A stretch of DNA of 46,924 nucleotides from Colimorpha_A sp045533115 (GCA_045533115.1 JAZSHF010000027.1:1-46924), one strand, 5' to 3'; counted from the stretch's first letter, positions 24,281 to 32,327 are shown. Notes: generated by a model not told the origin, from the sequence alone. Numbers and translations: made by a program.

Positions 24281-25420
24281 TTAAAACGCCGAAAAGAACG
24301 ATTTTATGAGCCGCGAAAGAACTTGACCGAAGCTGATTTTGTTTATGGTTTCCGCCGCTCTTATCGACACTCTGCCGATCTCGGTACCGTTTGCCTTGAA
24401 TATTATCTCGCCGATCTTGTCGCCCGCCTTGATAGGCGCCTTGACCGATTTCGGAAGTACGGTCTCGGCAGTTATGCCGGAAGCATATACGTCCTTCGGA
24501 AGCAGCTTTCCGAAGCCCTCGCCGATAAGGGAAAGTGAGCTCTTTATCCCGCAATCGACCTTGATCTCTCCGATATTTCCTTGCTCGTATTTATAAAAAC
24601 GGTATGCGGAAAATCCGTAATCGAGAAGTGCTTTTGCAGTTTCGTTTCGGCTGTCGCGGTTCGGCGAGCCCATTACGACGGCAATGAGGTGCATTCCGTC
24701 CCGCTCCGCCGTTGCGCTTATGCAAAAGCCTGCCTTTGAGGTCGAGCCGGTCTTGAGTCCCGTTGCCCCCTTGTAAAATCGGATAAGGCGGTTTGTGTTC
24801 GTAAGCCCGAACGCGCCGTCGCGTATCGTATCCATCCAGATCGTGGTGTAATTGAATATCACGGGGTGTTTAAGAAGCTCTGCCGACATAAGCGCTATAT
24901 CCCGTGCGGTCGTAAGGTGGTCGGTCACGCTGTCGTCAAGTCCCGTCGGATTTTCAAAAACGGTATTTTCCATTCCGAGCTGCTTTGCGCGCTCGTTCAT
25001 TTTGCGGACAAATTCCTCAACGCTTCCCGAAATATGCTCGGCAAGGGCGGTCGACGCGTCGTTTGCGCTTGCGACGATGACGCTTTTTAGTAGATCCTCG
25101 ACAGTCATTATTTCTCCCGCCTTCAGATATACCTGCGAGCCGCCCATTTTTGATGCGCGCTCGCTCACCTGAATTTTGTCGGAAAGGGAAAGAGTACCCT
25201 TGTCAAGCTCCTCGACGGTAAGCAGTATCGTCATTATTTTCGTCACCGACGCGGGAGGCAAACGCTGGTCTGCGTTGTGCTCATAAAGAATTTCTCCCGT
25301 TGACGCTTCCATAAGTATTACGCTTTTTGCTTCGCCGTAAAGCTCTGCGCCTTGGAATTTTGTGGGGAGTATGGTGAGCATAATTACGGCACAAATTATT
25401 ACCGATATTATTTTTTTCAT
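24281..25420 (-). CDS. dacF: D-alanyl-D-alanine carboxypeptidase (DacF/PBP5 family)
   Basis: A 379-residue exported low-molecular-weight penicillin-binding protein that trims the terminal D-Ala of peptidoglycan stems. Signal peptide about 1-24; active-site motif SVTK (Ser58, Lys61), SAN (118-120) and KTG (223-225), all with normal spacing for peptidase family S11; a C-terminal PBP5-like beta domain and an amphipathic end (IKSFFSAF) that may anchor it to the membrane. AAGGAGCG precedes the chosen ATG; an ATG nine codons upstream is less likely. In many spore formers dacF sits next to spoIIA; here it is 16 kb away, so a vegetative role is just as possible. Confidence 0.87.
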   Translation of the reverse strand: MKKIISVIICAVIMLTILPTKFQGAELYGEAKSVILMEASTGEILYEHNADQRLPPASVTKIMTILLTVEELDKGTLSLSDKIQVSERASKMGGSQVYLKAGEIMTVEDLLKSVIVASANDASTALAEHISGSVEEFVRKMNERAKQLGMENTVFENPTGLDDSVTDHLTTARDIALMSAELLKHPVIFNYTTIWMDTIRDGAFGLTNTNRLIRFYKGATGLKTGSTSKAGFCISATAERDGMHLIAVVMGSPNRDSRNETAKALLDYGFSAYRFYKYEQGNIGEIKVDCGIKSSLSLIGEGFGKLLPKDVYASGITAETVLPKSVKAPIKAGDKIGEIIFKANGTEIGRVSIRAAETINKISFGQVLSRLIKSFFSAF

Positions 25421-25477
25421 TTTTCGCTCCTTTATGCTTTTTTTCAATGTTATGAAAAAAGTGTGCGAAATATGAAA

Positions 25478-25502
25478 ATCCGCCCGACAATATCGAGCGG
25501 AT
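25478..25502 (-). terminator. Terminator of iscS-iscU
   Basis: On the minus strand ATCCGC-t-CGA and TCG-g-GCGGAT pair around TATTG, followed by TTTTC. It lies just past the iscU stop codon. Confidence 0.75.
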
Positions 25503-25515
25503 CGGTCTTTATTTT

Positions 25516-25959
25516 TTAGTGTTGCTTACCGCAAGCGGAGCAGTCGCCGTCGCATTCGCCGTGATCGTCGATCTCGACGACCTTGTCGATGCCGTTGCGC
25601 TTGTAGTAGTCGTTTATCGCGGTCTTTACCGCTTCCTCTGCGAGAACCGAGCAGTGAAGCTTTACGGGCGGAAGTCCGTCGAGCGCCTCAACGACTGCCT
25701 TGTTCGTAAGCGTGAGTGCTTCGTCGACGCTCTTGCCCTTGATAAGCTCGGTTGCCATTGATGACGTCGCGATAGCAGCGCCGCAGCCGAAGGTCTTGAA
25801 CTTTACGTCAACTATAATGTTGTCCTCGATCTTGAGATATATTCTCATTATATCGCCGCAGGTCGCGTTTCCTACCTCGCCGACGGCAGAGGGGTTTTCT
25901 ATTTCACCGACGTTTCGCGGATTTGCGAAATGGTCCATAACTTTTGCACTGTAATTCAT
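25516..25959 (-). CDS. iscU: Iron-sulfur cluster scaffold protein IscU/NifU-like
   Basis: A 147-residue scaffold on which IscS-derived sulfur and iron form clusters. The three ligand cysteines are Cys34 (GNATCGD), Cys59 (FGCGAA) and Cys103 (KLHCSV). It has a C-terminal tail with three more cysteines and many acidic residues (CDGDCSACGKQH), beyond the usual end of the domain, as seen in NifU-like proteins of Clostridia. It follows iscS by 16 bp in the same operon. Confidence 0.93.
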   Translation of the reverse strand: MNYSAKVMDHFANPRNVGEIENPSAVGEVGNATCGDIMRIYLKIEDNIIVDVKFKTFGCGAAIATSSMATELIKGKSVDEALTLTNKAVVEALDGLPPVKLHCSVLAEEAVKTAINDYYKRNGIDKVVEIDDHGECDGDCSACGKQH

Positions 25960-25975
25960 AGCGTTTTATCCTTTG

Positions 25976-27133
25976 TTAGTTATTGTAAAGCGGGCTCATC
26001 TCGCGCAGACGCGCAACGATGGGCGGGAGCTTGTCAAGAATGTAATCGACGTCCTCGTCGGTGTTCTCGTGCGAAAGGGAAAGACGGAGCGAGCCGTGTG
26101 CCTTTTCGTGAGGCAGACCTATCGAGAGAAGAACGTGTGACGGTTCAAGCGATGCCGTCGAGCAAGCGGAGCCCGTCGATGCCGCGATTCCTGCCATGTC
26201 GAGAAGGAGTATCAAGCTTTCGCCTTCGATGTATTCAAATGCGACGTTCAGATTTCCGGGAAGACGGTGTTCCATCGAGCCGTTTATTCTCGTTGCGGGT
26301 ATCTTCGATATTTCCGATGCCAGACGGTCGCGCATTTTCTTTACGCGCTCCATATCGGGGAGCTGTTCGATCGCAATTTCAAGGGCTTTTGCCAAGCCTA
26401 CGATGTAGGCTACGTTCTCTGTACCGCCGCGGCGACGTCTTTCTTGTCCGCCGCCGTCGATGAGGTTGTGAAGACGCGTTCCCGTCTTAACGTAGAGCGC
26501 GCCGATTCCCTTTGGCGCGTGTATCTTGTGTCCCGAAAGAGCGAGCATATCGACACCGAGATCATTTACGTCGATCGGAATGTTTCCGACCGCCTGAACC
26601 GCGTCGGTGAAGAACGGCACCTTGTGCGCGTGAGCAACCTCTGCAAGCTCCTTTATCGGGAGAATCGTTCCGATCTCGTTGTTTGCGTACATCATAGCGA
26701 CGAGGATCGTATCGGGACGGATCGCCTTTTCAAGCTGCTCGGGAGTTATAAGTCCCTCGCCGTCGACTTCAAGAAGAGTAATTTCAAAGCCGTCTTTTTT
26801 GAGCGCGTCGAGCGTGTGAAGCACTGCGTGGTGCTCGTAGACTGTCGAAATTATGTGTTTGCCCTTCGACATATTTGCGTGTGCGGCGCCCTTGATAGCC
26901 CAGTTGTCGGACTCGGAGCCGCAGGACGTAAAGAATATTTCATTCGGCTTCGCGCCGAGAAGCGACGCGATCTTTCCGCGTGCTTCCGCTATCGCCTCGG
27001 CACTTTTTCTGCCGAGCGAATACAAGCTCGACGGGTTTCCGTACTCACTTCCGAAATAGGGAAGCATGGCGCTGAGTACCTCGGGCGAAACGCTTGTGGT
27101 CGCGGCGTTATCCGCGTAAACAAAACGTGACAT
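25976..27133 (-). CDS. iscS: Cysteine desulfurase (NifS/IscS)
   Basis: A 385-residue PLP enzyme converting cysteine to alanine and enzyme-bound persulfide. Lys203 in LSGHKIHAPKG forms the aldimine; Cys324 in STGSACSTASLEPSH is the persulfide-forming residue on the flexible loop of group I desulfurases. GAAAGGATAAA precedes the start. It is the first gene of an iscS-iscU operon; no iscR regulator is encoded next to it. The promoter lies about 75 bp upstream. Confidence 0.95.
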   Translation of the reverse strand: MSRFVYADNAATTSVSPEVLSAMLPYFGSEYGNPSSLYSLGRKSAEAIAEARGKIASLLGAKPNEIFFTSCGSESDNWAIKGAAHANMSKGKHIISTVYEHHAVLHTLDALKKDGFEITLLEVDGEGLITPEQLEKAIRPDTILVAMMYANNEIGTILPIKELAEVAHAHKVPFFTDAVQAVGNIPIDVNDLGVDMLALSGHKIHAPKGIGALYVKTGTRLHNLIDGGGQERRRRGGTENVAYIVGLAKALEIAIEQLPDMERVKKMRDRLASEISKIPATRINGSMEHRLPGNLNVAFEYIEGESLILLLDMAGIAASTGSACSTASLEPSHVLLSIGLPHEKAHGSLRLSLSHENTDEDVDYILDKLPPIVARLREMSPLYNN

Positions 27134-27204
27134 ATTATTTATTTTATCCTTTCAAAAGGGGGGTGTTTCTTTATGCGAAAGGAGCGTTTTTCCTTTGCGT
27201 CTAT

Positions 27205-27233
27205 ATTGTATACCATTTTAGTGTACTTTGCAA
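27205..27233 (-). promoter_or_regulatory. Sigma-A promoter of iscS-iscU
   Basis: On the minus strand TTGCAA (27233-27228) and TACAAT (27210-27205) are 17 bp apart. The 70-bp leader between it and iscS shows no clear structure. Confidence 0.75.
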
Positions 27234-27295
27234 TAGCTTTTTCAAAAAAATATGACGAAATTAGAAGCATTTAAGGAAATATTTTCGTTCTATTC

Positions 27296-27321
27296 ATATA
27301 TATATATATATATATATATAT
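27296..27321. repeat. (AT)13 microsatellite
   Basis: Twenty-six bases of uninterrupted alternating A and T in the gap between the iscS promoter and the tRNA-Val terminator. It is prone to slippage in replication and sequencing. The rest of 27234-27344 is AT-rich with no gene visible. Confidence 0.9.
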
Positions 27322-27346
27322 CTATGGGTTTATACGAGCAGAATAA

Positions 27347-27374
27347 AAAATCCGATGCGAAAGCATCGGATTTT
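27347..27374 (-). terminator. Terminator of the tRNA-Val gene
   Basis: AAAATCCGATGC (27347-27358) and GCATCGGATTTT (27363-27374) pair perfectly around GAAA; on the minus strand it begins at the encoded CCA end and runs into TTTTTT. Confidence 0.9.
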
Positions 27375-27450
27375 GGTGGGGGCAATTGGGATCGAACCAA
27401 CGACCTTATGCATGTCAAGCATACACTCTGACCAGCTGAGCTATACCCCC
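27374..27450 (-). tRNA. tRNA-Val (anticodon GAC)
   Basis: The minus strand folds into a full cloverleaf. The acceptor stem GGGGGTA pairs with TGCCCCC, followed by discriminator A and an encoded CCA. D stem GCTC/GAGT; anticodon stem TATGC/GCATA with loop TTGACAT, giving anticodon GAC, which reads GTC and GTT valine codons; T arm GTTGG-TTCGATC-CCAAT. It has its own promoter and terminator. Confidence 0.95.
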
Positions 27451-27461
27451 AAGACTTGAGT

Positions 27462-27491
27462 ATTATAACATACTACCGCACAGAAAGTCAA
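27462..27491 (-). promoter_or_regulatory. Sigma-A promoter of tRNA-Val
   Basis: On the minus strand TTGACT (27491-27486) and a perfect TATAAT (27467-27462) with an 18-bp spacer, 11 bp upstream of the tRNA 5' end. Confidence 0.85.
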
Positions 27492-27540
27492 GTCTTTTTA
27501 ATAAAAAAGTAGCGGCTTTTTGCTTAATAAACGCATCTTA

Positions 27541-27568
27541 TTGATTTTCCGAAGAAATATGCTATAAT
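27541..27568 (+). promoter_or_regulatory. Sigma-A promoter of the ArsC/Spx-like gene
   Basis: TTGATT (27541-27546) and perfect TATAAT (27563-27568), 16-bp spacer, 33 bp before the ATG. Confidence 0.75.
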
Positions 27569-27601
27569 ATGAGTGATGCAATAATTAAAGGAGTACGAAA
27601 T

Positions 27602-27952
27602 ATGCTTAAATTTATCTGTTATCCAAAATGCACGACTTGTCAAAGAGCGAAGAAGTGGCTTGATGACAACGGTATAGAATACGTCCTTTGCGATATTAAG
27701 CTCGACAAGCCGACGCTTGAGGAATTAACCGAGTGGTGCAAGACAAGCGGTCTGCCGCTTAAAAAGTTTTTCAACACAAGTGGACTTCTTTATAAGTCGC
27801 TTGACCTCAAAAACAAGCTTCACAATATGACCGACTGCGAAATGCTTTCGCTTCTGTCAACTGACGGAATGCTTGTTAAGCGCCCGATACTTGTCGGAGA
27901 TGATTTTGTGCTTGTTGGGTTTAAGGAAGAACAGTGGAGAGAGAAGATATAA
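27602..27952 (+). CDS. ArsC/Spx-family thioredoxin-fold protein
   Basis: A 116-residue protein of the ArsC/Spx/YffB family. The N-terminal CYPKCTTCQRAKKWL holds a CxxC on a thioredoxin-like fold, and LKKFFNTSG and LVKRPILV match conserved family segments. Members are arsenate reductases or, like Spx, redox-sensing partners of RNA polymerase; this one has no arsenic genes nearby, so reductase or regulator cannot be chosen. AAAGGAG precedes the ATG at 27602. A monocistronic unit with promoter and terminator. Confidence 0.85.
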   Translation: MLKFICYPKCTTCQRAKKWLDDNGIEYVLCDIKLDKPTLEELTEWCKTSGLPLKKFFNTSGLLYKSLDLKNKLHNMTDCEMLSLLSTDGMLVKRPILVGDDFVLVGFKEEQWREKI

Positions 27953-27957
27953 CAAAA

Positions 27958-27984
27958 AAGGCAACATCGGTTCGATGTTGCCTT
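27958..27984. terminator. Bidirectional terminator
   Basis: AAGGCAACATCG (27958-27969) and CGATGTTGCCTT (27973-27984) pair perfectly around GTT. An A tract precedes it and a T-rich tract follows, so it serves both the ArsC/Spx-like gene and the broken minus-strand gene ending at 27991. Confidence 0.9.
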
Positions 27985-27990
27985 AAATTT

Positions 27991-28199
27991 TTATTCAGCG
28001 GCTTCTTCGATTGCTGCCTGCATGCCTTCCTTTTCGATCTTGGTAAGGATGCGCCTCGCTTCGTCGAGGAACGTAGGAACGGTAGTGAGGTCGGGATACC
28101 ACCAGTCCTCGCGCTTCATTACTGCCTCTGCAAGCTCGTGAAGCGAGTCGTTACGGTGCTCGTAGTAGACTCGAGAACGGCTCTGTCGTCGTTTATCAT
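27991..28199 (-). pseudogene. Small unknown gene with an apparent one-base frameshift
   Basis: On the minus strand AAGGATTAT precedes an ATG at 28199 opening MINDDRAVLE; this frame then loses coherence. From about codon 11 a second frame reads YYEHRNDSLHELAEAVMKRE and continues as a protein-like sequence (DWWYPDLTTVP, ending QAAIEEAAE) to TAA at 27991. One extra base near 28168-28172 (GAGTC to GAGGTC) would join the two into a single frame of about 69 residues with a proper start and a terminator. Without the repair, the only starts left are internal. I do not recognise the family. A sequencing error is as likely as a real mutation. Confidence 0.55.
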
Positions 28200-28247
28200 A
28201 TAATCCTTACAGTCTTGAAGACTTAAATTACTTTTGCGAATCTAATT

Positions 28248-28277
28248 TTGACAATAATAGAAATTAAGAAATATAAT
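28248..28277 (+). promoter_or_regulatory. Sigma-A-like promoter upstream of the SASP gene
   Basis: Perfect TTGACA (28248-28253) and perfect TATAAT (28272-28277) with an 18-bp spacer. It is 145 bp upstream of the SASP start codon, farther than the sigma-G-like site below it. No gene is visible in 28200-28422. Confidence 0.6.
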
Positions 28278-28331
28278 AATTTCTTTCTCTTTTGCGTGTA
28301 ATTTATGCGGCGTAACATCCAACAATTACCA

Positions 28332-28361
28332 TTCATATAAAAAGGAAAACGAACCATAATA
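28332..28361 (+). promoter_or_regulatory. Possible sigma-G promoter of the SASP gene
   Basis: TTCATA, 17 bp, CATAATA. The second half fits the sigma-G/sigma-F -10 consensus CATNNTA and the first half resembles its -35 (GMATR-like). SASP genes are known to be transcribed by sigma G in the forespore, and the site is 60 bp upstream of the start codon. Confidence 0.55.
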
Positions 28362-28422
28362 AGACCAGAGCCGGAAAACGGCTTGAAAACAAATACCTTT
28401 TAAGGTAAGGAGAAAAAATAAA

Positions 28423-28632
28423 ATGGCTACTAAAAGCAACAAGAACGTAGTGCCCGAAGCACGCGCAGCTCTTGATAAGTTCAAGATGGAGGCTGCAAAC
28501 GAGGTTGGTGTAAACCTTAACAATTCTTACAACGGCGACATCACCGCAAAGCAGGCAGGATCTGTTGGCGGACAGATGGTCAAGAAGATGATCGAGAAGT
28601 ACGAAAACGATCTCAAGAACGGAAACAGATAA
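28423..28632 (+). CDS. Alpha/beta-type small acid-soluble spore protein
   Basis: A 69-residue DNA-binding spore protein that coats and protects forespore DNA. Family segments are VPEARAALDKFKMEAANEVG, containing the expected cleavage site of the germination protease GPR, and a C-terminal half with GDITAKQAGSVGGQMVKKM. AAGGTAAGGAG precedes the ATG. Single gene with upstream promoters and a strong terminator. Together with sigF and spoVM it shows that the organism encodes true endospores. Confidence 0.95.
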   Translation: MATKSNKNVVPEARAALDKFKMEAANEVGVNLNNSYNGDITAKQAGSVGGQMVKKMIEKYENDLKNGNR

Positions 28633-28644
28633 ATCAAGGCACGG

Positions 28645-28671
28645 AAAGCTCCGCTTTATGCGGAGCTTTTT
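28645..28671 (+). terminator. Terminator of the SASP gene
   Basis: AAAGCTCCGC (28645-28654) and GCGGAGCTTT (28660-28669) pair perfectly around TTTAT, then T residues. Confidence 0.92.
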
Positions 28672-28758
28672 CCTTTACAAAAAAGAAAATATTTAAGAAA
28701 ATCGTAAAAAGCATTTCTTTATTCACAATTATGGTGTATAATAGTATCATCTATACCT

Positions 28759-28788
28759 GTGTCGTCCGATCCGACGTATGGACGACAC
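28759..28788 (+). promoter_or_regulatory. Hairpin in the gpmI leader
   Basis: GTGTCGTCC (28759-28767) and GGACGACAC (28780-28788) form a perfect 9-bp stem with a 12-base loop. It is not followed by a T tract and lies between a TATAAT-like -10 box (about 28737) and the gpmI start. An mRNA-stability or regulatory role is possible; no known riboswitch class is recognised. Confidence 0.45.
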
Positions 28789-28818
28789 GCAAAAAACTGT
28801 CGGAGAAACGGACGTATT

Positions 28819-30453
28819 ATGAATAAAGTACTTAAAAAATTAAATGGCTTCGGCGGAGTAAAAGGGCCTGTTCTTACCATCGTAATGGACGGTGTCGGAA
28901 TTGCTCCCGATAACGGCGGAAACGCAGTTGCTGCCGCATATACTCCAAATCTTGATATGCTTATGGCGAAGTATCCTACGCTTTCGCTCAAGGCACACGG
29001 AACGGCAGTAGGTCTGCCCTCTGACGACGATATGGGTAACTCCGAGGTCGGACACAACGCTCTCGGCTCGGGACAGGTCTTCGCACAGGGCGCGAAGCTT
29101 GTATCTCAGTCTATCGAAAGCGGAAAGCTCTTTGCTTCGGACACCTGGAAAAAGGTCGTGAATAACGTAAAGGAAAACGGCTCGACGCTCCATTTCCTCG
29201 GACTTTTCTCCGACGGAAACGTTCATTCACACATAGACCACCTCAAGGCGCTCATCGTTCACGCTAAGGAAGAGGGAATCTCGACCGTCCGCGTTCACAT
29301 TCTTCTTGACGGACGCGACGTAGGTGAGACCTCGGCTCTCGATTACGTTCTTCCTTTTGAGTCGTTCCTTAACGATCTCAGAGACGAATCGTTCGATATC
29401 GCTATCGCGTCGGGCGGCGGAAGAATGAAGATAACTATGGACCGTTACGAAGCAAACTGGGCAATGGTTGAAGCGGGCTGGAAGACTCACGTTCTCGGAG
29501 AGGGAAGAGCATTTGCCTCCGCTGAAGAAGCTATCAATGCGTACAGAGCCGAGCTTGGCGTTATCGACCAGGATCTTCCTCCCTTTGTTATCGCAAAGGA
29601 CGGCAAGCCCGTCGGCACGGTAAACGACGGCGACAGCGTTGTGTTCTTCAATTTCCGCGGTGACCGTTCGATTGAAATTTCAAAAGCGTTTGACGATGCC
29701 GATTTTGATAAGTTTGACCGTGTCCGCTACCCCAAGGTCGTATACGCAGGTATGCTTGAATACGACGGTGACCTTCATATTCCGTCTAATTATCTTGTAA
29801 ATCCCCCCGAAATTACAAATACCCTCGGTGAATACCTCACCGATGCAGGCGTAAAGTGCTACGCTATTTCCGAAACTCAGAAGTACGGTCACGTTACCTA
29901 TTTCTGGAACGGAAACAAGAGCGGAAAGTTTGACGAGGAGCTTGAAACTTACGTTGAGATTCCCTCAGATATCGTTCCTTTTGAGCAGAGACCTTGGATG
30001 AAGTGTGCCGAGATCACCGACGCGCTTATCGAGGCGATCAAGAGCGGCGAATACAAGTACCTGCGTTGCAACTTCCCGAACGGTGATATGGTCGGACATA
30101 CCGGATCCTTTGCCGCAACGAAGTGCAGCATGGAGGCTCTTGACCTTCAGATCGGCAGAATACTTAAGGCTCTTGACGAGGTCGGCGGAGTTGCACTCTT
30201 CACGGCTGACCACGGTAACGCTGACGAGATGTTCGAGCTTGACAAGAAAACCAAGCTCCCGACGAAGAAAGCAAAAACGAGCCACACCCTCAATGCCGTT
30301 CCCTGTATCTTCTACGATAACGTTCATAACGGCGAGTATAACGTAAAGGCGGACGGAAGCTACGGTCTTTCTAACGTTGCCGCAACCGTTATCAACCTTC
30401 TCGGATACGAGGCGCCCGATATATGGGACGCTTCGATGATCGAGGTAAAATAA
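28819..30453 (+). CDS. gpmI: 2,3-bisphosphoglycerate-independent phosphoglycerate mutase
   Basis: A 544-residue Mn-dependent iPGM interconverting 3- and 2-phosphoglycerate in glycolysis. DGVGIAP near residue 24 supplies a metal ligand; DMGNSEVGHN contains the nucleophilic serine (Ser75 from the ATG at 28819); HILLDGRDV, FNFRGDR and FTADHGNADEM are further conserved metal-site and substrate motifs. In spore formers Mn-dependent iPGM is pH-sensitive and controls 3-phosphoglycerate storage in spores. An in-frame extension to 28759 would run through the leader hairpin, so 28819 is the better start, although its ribosome binding site is weak. Confidence 0.94.
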   Translation: MNKVLKKLNGFGGVKGPVLTIVMDGVGIAPDNGGNAVAAAYTPNLDMLMAKYPTLSLKAHGTAVGLPSDDDMGNSEVGHNALGSGQVFAQGAKLVSQSIESGKLFASDTWKKVVNNVKENGSTLHFLGLFSDGNVHSHIDHLKALIVHAKEEGISTVRVHILLDGRDVGETSALDYVLPFESFLNDLRDESFDIAIASGGGRMKITMDRYEANWAMVEAGWKTHVLGEGRAFASAEEAINAYRAELGVIDQDLPPFVIAKDGKPVGTVNDGDSVVFFNFRGDRSIEISKAFDDADFDKFDRVRYPKVVYAGMLEYDGDLHIPSNYLVNPPEITNTLGEYLTDAGVKCYAISETQKYGHVTYFWNGNKSGKFDEELETYVEIPSDIVPFEQRPWMKCAEITDALIEAIKSGEYKYLRCNFPNGDMVGHTGSFAATKCSMEALDLQIGRILKALDEVGGVALFTADHGNADEMFELDKKTKLPTKKAKTSHTLNAVPCIFYDNVHNGEYNVKADGSYGLSNVAATVINLLGYEAPDIWDASMIEVK

Positions 30454-30473
30454 TTTCTGCTTATAGGTGAAAT

Positions 30474-31439
30474 ATGCCGGAAAACAACGAGAGGAAAAGT
30501 GAGTTTCTGCGTTCGCTTGAGAGTCTGAGCGAAGACGATATCCGCGCGAAGAAAAAGAAAATGCGCCGTGTCATTGACACGGTGCTTATGGGCGCGCGAT
30601 TTCTTCTCATGGGCGTTTGCATCGTCGTTTTCGCAATAAGCCTTTTTAATATCGGAAAATCGGTTTTCGACTATAATGAGCAAAACCGTCTGTACGATAA
30701 CATCGGCGACTTCGTAATGAATAAAAACGGTGTCGGAATGATGTTCCAAGGGCAGAATATGCTCGCTACGCCTGATCACCAGACGAGCTTAACGCTTTCA
30801 AAGGATGACCTTGCGGATTATACGAATGCGCAAGCGGTCAATAAGGAATATGCAAGAGTAAGAGCAAAGCTTTTGACCCTGAAAAGCAATTATCCCGATC
30901 TTTACGGCTGGATAACCGTTTCAGGAACCAACATTAATTATCCGATAATGCAGGCTGACAATAACGATTATTATCTTAATCATTCCTATAACGGATCAAT
31001 GCTCGGCGCGGGATCGATATTTGCGGATTTCACCTGCGAGCCGACGCTGATGTACAATAAAAATCTTGTTGTGTACGGACACCACATGTCAAATTCCTCG
31101 ATGTTCCATCAGCTTGACAACTTTCTTAAAGAGTCGTTCTTTATGAATAACGGCAAGGTGACCGTTTATACTCTCGACGGGATGTATACCTACGAGATAT
31201 ATTCGATATACGAAACGAATAAGTATTATCCATATATAACAACGTATTTTGCGAATAACGACAAGTTCGTTGAGTTCGCTGAAAAATCGGAAAGCAAATC
31301 TATATACCGCAAGAACGACGTCGTATTTACCGCAAACAGCAAGATACTGACGCTTTCAACCTGTAACAATCGATTCTCCGACGGGCGTCTTGCCGTCCAC
31401 GCCGTAATGGTTGATATTTACACAATCCCAAAATCTTAA
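30474..31439 (+). CDS. Class B sortase
   Basis: A 321-residue transpeptidase. Cytoplasmic, highly charged N-terminus 1-38; one membrane helix about 39-60; class B catalytic domain (about 130-315) with VVYGHHMSNSSMF (His203/204), TLSTC (Cys297) and Arg305 as the catalytic set. Class B sortases attach haem-acquisition proteins or assemble pili, with NPQTN-like signals; none of the surface proteins in this window has a visible sortase signal, so its substrate is elsewhere. It starts 20 bp after gpmI and may be partly cotranscribed. Confidence 0.9.
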   Translation: MPENNERKSEFLRSLESLSEDDIRAKKKKMRRVIDTVLMGARFLLMGVCIVVFAISLFNIGKSVFDYNEQNRLYDNIGDFVMNKNGVGMMFQGQNMLATPDHQTSLTLSKDDLADYTNAQAVNKEYARVRAKLLTLKSNYPDLYGWITVSGTNINYPIMQADNNDYYLNHSYNGSMLGAGSIFADFTCEPTLMYNKNLVVYGHHMSNSSMFHQLDNFLKESFFMNNGKVTVYTLDGMYTYEIYSIYETNKYYPYITTYFANNDKFVEFAEKSESKSIYRKNDVVFTANSKILTLSTCNNRFSDGRLAVHAVMVDIYTIPKS

Positions 31440-31451
31440 GGAATTTTCATT

Positions 31452-32171
31452 ATGAAGCTCTCGGTTCTTATTCCGATGTACAATGAAAAGAATATTATCG
31501 AAGATACCGCGAAAACCCTCGTTTCCTATTTGACCCCGAAATTCGGGGAGGAGTACGAGATCGTTTTCTCCGACGACGGAAGCACCGACGGCTGTGCCGG
31601 GCTTGTGAAGGCGCTTGGACTGCCGAATGTCAGGGTCGTTTCATATCCCGATAACCGAGGGAAGGGAAGCGCGGTGCGAGAGGGTATTAAAAAATGCGTC
31701 GGCGACGTTATCGTTTGCACCGACTGTGACCTCGCCTACGGCTGTGACGCGATACTTAATATATATAATAGGATAATCTCGGGCGGCGAGCACGTTGTTA
31801 TCGGCTCGCGCAATATTGCATCGGACGGCTACGACGGATATACCTTTATCCGAAAGATTATGTCGAAGATGTATATCAGGCTTGTGTCTTTTATAGCGGG
31901 ATTCAGATATTCCGATTCTCAGTGCGGGCTTAAATGCTACTGTGCCGAGGCGGCGAGAAGCATCTTTGAGCATTGTACCGTTAACGGCTTCGCGTTTGAC
32001 CTTGAAGTCCTGCTTCTTGCCGAAAAGCTCGGAATGAAGATCGCTGAGATACCCGTCAAGATCATAAACCACCGCGAAAGCACGTCAAAGGTTCATCCAT
32101 TCCGCGACGCGGTCAAGATGGTAAAGGACGTCAAGAGGATCAAAAAGAGAATAAGAAAACTTAAAATATGA
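31452..32171 (+). CDS. Family 2 glycosyltransferase, dolichyl-phosphate-glucosyltransferase type
   Basis: A 239-residue GT2 enzyme with the GT-A nucleotide-binding fold: VLIPMYNEKNIIEDT at the N-terminus, FSDDGSTDG, the DxD-like TDCDLAYG and QCGLKCY. The pattern is that of dolichyl- or polyprenyl-phosphate glucosyltransferases that charge a lipid carrier for extracellular glycosylation. There is no membrane helix, but a basic C-terminus (KRIKKRIRKLKI) could dock to the membrane. It lies 12 bp after the sortase gene and ends at a terminator, so the two are probably one unit. Confidence 0.85.
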   Translation: MKLSVLIPMYNEKNIIEDTAKTLVSYLTPKFGEEYEIVFSDDGSTDGCAGLVKALGLPNVRVVSYPDNRGKGSAVREGIKKCVGDVIVCTDCDLAYGCDAILNIYNRIISGGEHVVIGSRNIASDGYDGYTFIRKIMSKMYIRLVSFIAGFRYSDSQCGLKCYCAEAARSIFEHCTVNGFAFDLEVLLLAEKLGMKIAEIPVKIINHRESTSKVHPFRDAVKMVKDVKRIKKRIRKLKI

Positions 32172-32172
32172 A

Positions 32173-32198
32173 AACAGCACCTTCGGGTGCTGTTTTTG
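32173..32198 (+). terminator. Terminator of the sortase-glycosyltransferase unit
   Basis: AACAGCACC (32173-32181), a TTCG tetraloop closed by C-G, and GGTGCTGTT, then TTT. Confidence 0.92.
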
Positions 32199-32202
32199 CT
32201 TG

Positions 32203-32270
32203 CTTTCCCCTTGGGGAAGGTGTCAACCGATAGATTGGCGGATGAGGTGTCGGGCGAACGCAGTTCGCCC
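32203..32270 (+). repeat. Dispersed hairpin repeat, copy 1 (GGATGAGGTGT family)
   Basis: A TTCCCCTTGGGGAA-type hairpin, a second small stem, then the invariant GGATGAGGTGT (32240-32250) and a perfect GGGCGAAC/GTTCGCCC hairpin (32252-32270). The same modular layout recurs at 42307-42775. The rest of 32271-32327 shows no gene. Confidence 0.7.
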
Positions 32271-32327
32271 CAACAATGAAAGGGATACCTGCTCTGTAAT
32301 AATGTTTTCAAAGGTCAATATAAAGTC

